Positions 58,468 to 64,000 of a stretch of 64,000 bases of DNA are shown piece by piece. The DNA lies in assembly GCA_903851035.1 (NCBI GenBank), contig CAINND010000009.1, positions 1-64,000 on the forward strand, written 5' to 3'. The notes below the pieces were generated by a model. That model was given only the letters and a program-made list of their open reading frames with translations. It made no database searches and was not told where the DNA came from. Position 1 is the stretch's first letter, and every line of letters begins with the position of its first letter. Both the position numbers and the translations under genes were made by a program. This DNA comes from an uncultured Acidobacteriota bacterium. GTDB lineage: Bacteria > Acidobacteriota > Terriglobia > Terriglobales > Acidobacteriaceae.

Positions 58468-59703
58468 TTAGGAATCTGCCCGCAGGGCTTCAATGGGATT
58501 CAGCCGGGCGGCCTTACGCGCCGGATACACGCCAAAGAACAATCCCACGGCCGTGCTCACGCCCACGGCGGTAATCACTGCGGAAAGCGGCACGCTCATC
58601 GGCATCGGCGTTGTCTTATCCAGAATGATGGCCAGTCCCCAGGCGATGGCGATGCCGATGATGCCGCCCATGGCGCTCATCACGCAGGCCTCCACCAGGA
58701 ATTGGCTTAGAATGTCCGAGGTGCGCGCGCCCAGCGATTTCCGTATGCCGATCTCGCGCGTGCGCTCCGTCACCGAGGCCAGCATCACGTTCATGATGAC
58801 CACGCCGCCGATGACCAGGAAGATGCTGACAAAGCCCACCATCGCCCCGGCCAGCGTGCCGGTCATGCTCTTCCACAGGTCCATCAGGTTGTCGGCGCCA
58901 AACAGTCCAAAGGTGTCTTCCTGGTTGGGCGCCACATGGCGCCGGGCGCGCATCATGGCCCGTGCCTCTTCCTTGGTCTGCTCCAGCATCTCCGGAGCCT
59001 GCGCCTGAATGTTGATGTGGAAGCTGTCTGTGTGCGAGCCGAACAGCTTGAACCAGGTCTGCACCGGTATGTACACAAAGTTGTCCTGCGGCTGACCCAT
59101 CACGCTGCCAATGGGCTTGGCCACACCCACCACTTCAAAATCCTGGCCCTTGATGGTGATGGTGCGGCCAATGGGATCGCTGGACGGAAAGAGTTTTTTC
59201 ACCACGTCGGAGCCCAGCATGGCCGTAAAGCTGCGGTGCTCGTTGTCGTTGTCGCTGATGTAGCGGCCGCGCTCGACCTCCTCGGTATCCATCTCGCCGA
59301 TGTTGGCCGTCACGCCGCGCACGCTCACGTCCTCGGCCGATTGTCCGCCGTGGCGCAGAATGTCGCGCTGGGTGCATTGCAGGCCGACGTTTTTCGGCAG
59401 CTTCAGCCCGTCATGCAGCGCCGTGTAGTCGTCATAGGTGAACTGGCGGTTGTGACGCACGGCCTTCACCCAGTCTTCCTCGGTGTTGATGATGCCGTAG
59501 CGGCCGATGATGAAGACGCCGTTGCCCATGTTGGCCACGCGCTCGGCAATGTAGGCATTCGTGCCGTTTATCAGCGCCACCACCAAAATTAAAGTGGAGA
59601 CCGAAAGAATGACGCCCAGCAGCATCAGGAACGAGCGCAGCTTGTGCGTGCGCATCGTCTCCAGGGCAATCAGGGCGGGTTCCTTGATGGCAAAGCCGAG
59701 CAT
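58468..59703 (-). CDS. MacB-like ABC transporter permease
   Basis: LETMRTHKLRSFLMLLGVILSVSTLI; GGVVIMNVMLASVTERTREIGIRKSLGARTSDILSQFLVEACVMS. Confidence 0.93.
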   Translation of the reverse strand: MLGFAIKEPALIALETMRTHKLRSFLMLLGVILSVSTLILVVALINGTNAYIAERVANMGNGVFIIGRYGIINTEEDWVKAVRHNRQFTYDDYTALHDGLKLPKNVGLQCTQRDILRHGGQSAEDVSVRGVTANIGEMDTEEVERGRYISDNDNEHRSFTAMLGSDVVKKLFPSSDPIGRTITIKGQDFEVVGVAKPIGSVMGQPQDNFVYIPVQTWFKLFGSHTDSFHINIQAQAPEMLEQTKEEARAMMRARRHVAPNQEDTFGLFGADNLMDLWKSMTGTLAGAMVGFVSIFLVIGGVVIMNVMLASVTERTREIGIRKSLGARTSDILSQFLVEACVMSAMGGIIGIAIAWGLAIILDKTTPMPMSVPLSAVITAVGVSTAVGLFFGVYPARKAARLNPIEALRADS

Positions 59704-59827
59704 GAGACTCCCACGGGGCCGCAACGGCGGCCACTTCAATTCATACGCAACCGGCAGGGGGAAGGTTCCCGGCAGCTCTTGAAATCCGCCAAATCAGGAT
59801 GACGGCAAAACAGACAACTTTATTACG

Positions 59828-61351
59828 TTACTCCAACCGGCACACCATGACCGTGTGGTTTTGCCACGGGCACAAGGCGAGATCAATCCCCGGCGGAGGC
59901 TCGGCGCGTGGGACCACCGTCCAGCCCACGCCAAACTCGCGGTGCAGCAGCACAAAATCCGCGCGGGTAAAGCGGTTGAAGCCATCCAGTGCATGCACCT
60001 CGCGGTGCCAGCGCCCGGCCAGCACGGGAAAGAGCAATGCCACCCCGGGGTCCTTATCCCAGTCTGCCATTTGACTGCGCTCGGCCAGCGCCCGGAAGCC
60101 GTGATAGTCCTCGCCGTGCGTGCTCATGTAATGCGGATCCAGCACAAAGTAGGCATCCACGGGCGTATGGGCCTTTACCCACAGGAAGGCCTCCACCCAA
60201 TCGTTGGACGCGCGTCCGTCCGGCAATTCGATGTGCCGCGAACCGGCAAAGGTATCAAACTGCGCGTAGCTCATTGCACCGGCCAGCGGAAGAAAAAGCA
60301 CGGCCCAGCGCCACGGCCGATCCTTCAGCGCAAACTCGGCGGCCATGCCACCGGCCAGCAGGATCATCACAATGTAAGTCAGGTGCAGGGTGCGCAGCGG
60401 CTGGTAAGGCGTCAGCCGCTCCATGCTCACTGGAATCGTAATCAGCAACCCCGCGGCAAAGCCAACGCCGGCAAACAACGCCGTGCGCGCCGCCACCGCC
60501 GAGGCCGTAAACAATCCGCGCACGCGTGCCAGCCGCGCCATGCCCATCAGCAACAAGATCGGAGCCACCGCTCCCAGCCATTCGTACCAGTGCCAGCGCA
60601 GCAGGTAGTGCTGCTCGCGGGAGCGGCTGGCCTCCATCCACTCGGCGCTTCCTGGCGCGATGAACATGGCGACGGCCAGCAAGGCCAGGCAGCCCACGGC
60701 TCCCAGCACGGCGCCAAGCCTTACCGAGGGCAGCAGCAGTGTAATGATGAAGATCGCGCCGTAAAAAGCCATCTGCGGATGCATGGTGGCCGCCAGCGCA
60801 ATCAGCGCGAAGGCTCCCACGGATCGACGCAGGCCAATGGCTCGCCCCTCCGCGCAGGGCACTACGATGGCCACCGCCCACAGGATCAGCGCCGTGGCCG
60901 GTGTGCGCGGATGCAGATGCTGGTCGGCCAAAAAGATGCAGGTTCCTGCCACGGGCAGGGTCAGCAGAACGGTCACCAGTGCAACGCCGCCCAGCCGCGC
61001 GCGAGCTCCCGGCAATAGCCTGGTGGCCAGCGTCCACAGGGCGGCCAGCAGCAGCAACAGACTCAGCAGGTACAGCACAAATACCGTCGCATCCACCGGC
61101 GCATGAAATACGCGGGCCAGCGCGGCTACCAGGTCGTCAAACAGCATGGGCTTCGTCTGCGGCTCAAAGAAGATGCGGTCGTGCGGGTAAAGTGATGGGT
61201 CGAGGTGCGCCTTGATGGCCGGCAGGTAGATGGCTTCGTCTTCAATGCCGTAGTGGTATCCGTGGATGCCGACGGCGGCGGCCACCAGCGCGGTCAGCGT
61301 CAACCACTTGCGATTGAGGGCGTTGGCCGCGCTTTGCCAGGGGCTGTTCAT
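59828..61351 (-). CDS. Polytopic membrane protein, function unknown
   Basis: 507 aa, many TM helices, GYHYGIEDEAIYLPAIKAHLDPSLYPHDRIFF. Confidence 0.7.
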   Translation of the reverse strand: MNSPWQSAANALNRKWLTLTALVAAAVGIHGYHYGIEDEAIYLPAIKAHLDPSLYPHDRIFFEPQTKPMLFDDLVAALARVFHAPVDATVFVLYLLSLLLLLAALWTLATRLLPGARARLGGVALVTVLLTLPVAGTCIFLADQHLHPRTPATALILWAVAIVVPCAEGRAIGLRRSVGAFALIALAATMHPQMAFYGAIFIITLLLPSVRLGAVLGAVGCLALLAVAMFIAPGSAEWMEASRSREQHYLLRWHWYEWLGAVAPILLLMGMARLARVRGLFTASAVAARTALFAGVGFAAGLLITIPVSMERLTPYQPLRTLHLTYIVMILLAGGMAAEFALKDRPWRWAVLFLPLAGAMSYAQFDTFAGSRHIELPDGRASNDWVEAFLWVKAHTPVDAYFVLDPHYMSTHGEDYHGFRALAERSQMADWDKDPGVALLFPVLAGRWHREVHALDGFNRFTRADFVLLHREFGVGWTVVPRAEPPPGIDLALCPWQNHTVMVCRLE

Positions 61352-61576
61352 CGTGGGATTGCCTTACGTTAACACGCCGCACTCTGGCGTCAAAGCGGTG
61401 CTGTGCAGGTGCTGTACTGCCGTGCAGAGGCATCCTTCTTGGCACCCCGCTGACGGTTCCCGCACGGGCTGCCGTGTGGTACCGTTAAGCCAAATGGAGG
61501 GCTCCTCAGCCGCGCCGGCCGCGCGGTGGAGTGTGCCGCAAGCCGGGCGCACTGCCCAATCAGGGGAGCACACATC

Positions 61577-64000
61577 ATGTTCGGACTCGGTTACAGCAAG
61601 GAAAAGTCGCGCGCCGCCGCTGAAAAATATCTGCAGCAGAACAAGCTGCCGAATGCCATTGCCGAGTACGAAAAGATACTGAAGGAAGAGCCGCGCGACC
61701 TGGCCATCCTCAACACCGTGGGCGACGTTTACGCCCGCATGGGCCAGAACGAAAAGGCGATTGAGCGCTTCAAGACCGTGGGCGAGGCCTACGCCGCCGA
61801 CGGTTTCGTGCTCAAGGCCATCGCCGTCTATAAGAAGATTACCAAGCTCGACTCCGCCGGGCTGCCATGCATTGAAAAACTCGCCGAACTCTATCGCAAG
61901 CAGGGCATGGTCACCGACGCACGCTCCGCCCTGCTGCAGGCCGCCGACGGCTACGCCCGCAAGGGACAGAACGCCCAGACGTTGCGCCTGCTCAAGCAAC
62001 TGGTCCTCTTCGATCCTGAAAACGTGCAGGTCATCACTCGCGCAGCCGACCTGATGAGCCAGGGCGGCGAGCCCGAGCAGGCCCGCCAGATGCTGCTGCA
62101 AACGGCCACCACGCTGGTCGAGCGCCACGCCTTTGACCCGGCGCAGAAGATTCTCGAACGCCTCCTCCTGGTGGACCGCAACAACACGCACGCACTGGAA
62201 CTGCGCGCCCAGGTCACCTACGAGCTGGGTGACTACCCCAAGGCCATCGAATTTTACGAGGCGCTGCCCGACCTGGACAGCCGTCCCGACGCTCTGCGCA
62301 CCCTGCTCGATGCCCAACTCCACCAGGGCAACCTGGAGGAGTCCGCGATGCTGGCGCGCAAGCTGCTCAGCGTGCATCAGGATGCCACGGGCATCATCCG
62401 CCTGGCCGACCGTTTTTATAAGGATAACGAGACGCTCCGCGTTCTGGAACTCTACAGCGAGTTCTTTGATCCCGCTCTGCGTGCCAACCATGATGAAGTC
62501 GTCGCCCATCTGGAAGGCGCCGTCTCCCGCGTGCGCAACAACCCCGATGCCTTGCAGACCATCTACACCCTGCTGCGCCGCGCCGGCGAAACCTCCATGA
62601 TCGCCGAGGTTCTGGAGCTGATGGCGCATGCCGCCGTGCAGGCCAATCAGTTGGAGCGCGCCCGCGACGCCTACAAGGAACTGATCGAGCTGGAGCCGGA
62701 CAACAACGCGCACGTGCAGGGCTATCGCCAGGTGTGCGCCCTCATGGGCCCCGGCGGCGGCGCACCACCGCCTGCCGCAGCGCCGGCCGCGGCCGAGGAG
62801 CCCCGCACCCTGGCCGACTATGTGCTGGCCGAGGGGCCGGACCTGCCAACGCAGAACTACCCTCCCGAGGTCGAAGAACACATCCAGGCCGCGCTCACCG
62901 AGTCCGAACTCTGCGAGAGCTTTTCCAGCAAGACCAAGGGCGTAACCGCCCTGGAAGCCGCGCTGCAGGTGGCGCCGGACGACCTCCGCCTGAACCGCGC
63001 GCTGGCCGTCTTCTACACCCAGGTGGGACAAAAATCCCTGGCCACCCGCTGTTATGCCACCATGCACCGCGTGCTGGAGCTGATGGGTGAAAGCGAGGCT
63101 GCCAGCTTCTATTGCGAGATGGCCGGCGCCGGGCAAACCACCACGTGGGAGGCCAAGAGCGGCGAGTTTACCGCCAGCGAGTTTGAGATGAAGCCCGAGG
63201 CCGCGGCCCAGGGTACGGCCGAGGAGATTGACCTCAGCGGTGAGTGGGAGAGCGTCTGGCAGGTCGACGAGCCGAAGCCGGAGCCCGCCGCCGAAGTCCC
63301 GCCCGGCGTCAACGTCAATGACATGCTGGTAGAGGCGCGCTTTTGCCTGGACCGCAAGATTATCTCCGAGGCCGAGTCGCTGGTGGCGCGCATTGCCGCC
63401 GTTGCGCCCAACCATCCCGAACTGCCCGTGCTGCGCGCCCGTCTGCAGGAGGCGGTTGCCGGTCCTAAGTCGGCGACGCCGCTCCCGGCCCAGCCCGCCT
63501 ATCAGCCTGTGGAGGTCATTGAGGTTGGTTCACCAACTCTTTCCACGCCGCCCATGCCGCCGCCACCGCGCCCGGCCGTTGCGCCCACGCTTAACTCTTT
63601 AGCCGCAGAGCTCGATGCCGAACTGGGGGATGGCTTTACGCCCGCCCCGCGCTCGCCGGTTTCGCCAATGCCGCCGCGCATGGCTCCTCCGGCAGCCGTT
63701 CCACCGGCAGCGGCACAGCCGCCCGCCGCCTGGAGCCAGCCGCAGCAGCCCAACTACGCTCCTCCAGCTCCTCCGGCGTATGCACAGCCGCCCGCCTATG
63801 CCGCGCCGCAGGGTTATCCGCCTGCGCCGCCACAGGCGTATCCCGGCTATCCGCCGCCGCCATATCCGCCAGCGCCGGGTTATCCCGCTCCCTATGCGGC
63901 ACAGCCCGCGGCAGCCCCTGCGCCGTCGCCCATGCCGCCCGTGGAGCCCAACGTCTTCGGCAACCTGCTACAGGATTTCGAGCGCGAGTTGGAGGACACC
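61577..64000 (+). CDS. Tetratricopeptide-repeat protein with Pro/Tyr/Ala-rich tail (truncated by window end)
   Basis: MFGLGYSKEKSRAAAEKYLQQNKLPNAIAEYEKILKEEPRDLAILNTVGDVYARMGQNEKAIERF...; open to the last base of the window (808 codons); absent from the ORF track. Confidence 0.9.
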   Translation, partial: MFGLGYSKEKSRAAAEKYLQQNKLPNAIAEYEKILKEEPRDLAILNTVGDVYARMGQNEKAIERFKTVGEAYAADGFVLKAIAVYKKITKLDSAGLPCIEKLAELYRKQGMVTDARSALLQAADGYARKGQNAQTLRLLKQLVLFDPENVQVITRAADLMSQGGEPEQARQMLLQTATTLVERHAFDPAQKILERLLLVDRNNTHALELRAQVTYELGDYPKAIEFYEALPDLDSRPDALRTLLDAQLHQGNLEESAMLARKLLSVHQDATGIIRLADRFYKDNETLRVLELYSEFFDPALRANHDEVVAHLEGAVSRVRNNPDALQTIYTLLRRAGETSMIAEVLELMAHAAVQANQLERARDAYKELIELEPDNNAHVQGYRQVCALMGPGGGAPPPAAAPAAAEEPRTLADYVLAEGPDLPTQNYPPEVEEHIQAALTESELCESFSSKTKGVTALEAALQVAPDDLRLNRALAVFYTQVGQKSLATRCYATMHRVLELMGESEAASFYCEMAGAGQTTTWEAKSGEFTASEFEMKPEAAAQGTAEEIDLSGEWESVWQVDEPKPEPAAEVPPGVNVNDMLVEARFCLDRKIISEAESLVARIAAVAPNHPELPVLRARLQEAVAGPKSATPLPAQPAYQPVEVIEVGSPTLSTPPMPPPPRPAVAPTLNSLAAELDAELGDGFTPAPRSPVSPMPPRMAPPAAVPPAAAQPPAAWSQPQQPNYAPPAPPAYAQPPAYAAPQGYPPAPPQAYPGYPPPPYPPAPGYPAPYAAQPAAAPAPSPMPPVEPNVFGNLLQDFERELEDT

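Noticed and set aside
61364-63415. 683-aa minus-strand ORF
   Set aside because: Antisense to the TPR gene starting at 61577, which is clearly coding

Overview
GC-rich bacterial chromosome segment. The several Oar-like carboxypeptidase-regulatory/TonB-dependent receptors and other gene content suggest an Acidobacteriota genome (inference; no taxonomic marker was searched). Most of it is housekeeping and metabolic: cmk, mutL, polA, queA, pntAB, purH, hemE-hemH-hemG/Y, mltG, malQ, methylmalonyl-CoA mutase with meaB, and tRNA-Ser(UGA). The accessory or unusual parts are: (1) a two-gene AAA-ATPase/DUF4435 (Toprim-like) module at 180-2437 that looks like a PARIS-type anti-phage system, next to a cluster of GGGG/CCCC stem-loop repeats; (2) a copy of that same repeat family inside the queA coding sequence as an in-frame insertion; (3) a tandem-duplication junction between polA and queA with TAGC microhomology, where the two units carry two different hypothetical genes; (4) a cobalamin riboswitch upstream of a BtuB-like receptor, in the same window as B12-dependent methylmalonyl-CoA mutase; (5) a starch/maltodextrin utilisation locus at 36194-48089 with two secreted GH13 enzymes, malQ, an MFS transporter, an Oar-like TonB receptor and a divergent membrane-anchored winged-helix regulator; (6) a PolA with an apparently dead 3'-5' exonuclease domain. 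A TPR protein starting at 61577 runs off the window end and is missing from the ORF track. All product names come from reading motifs by eye; no database search was run.
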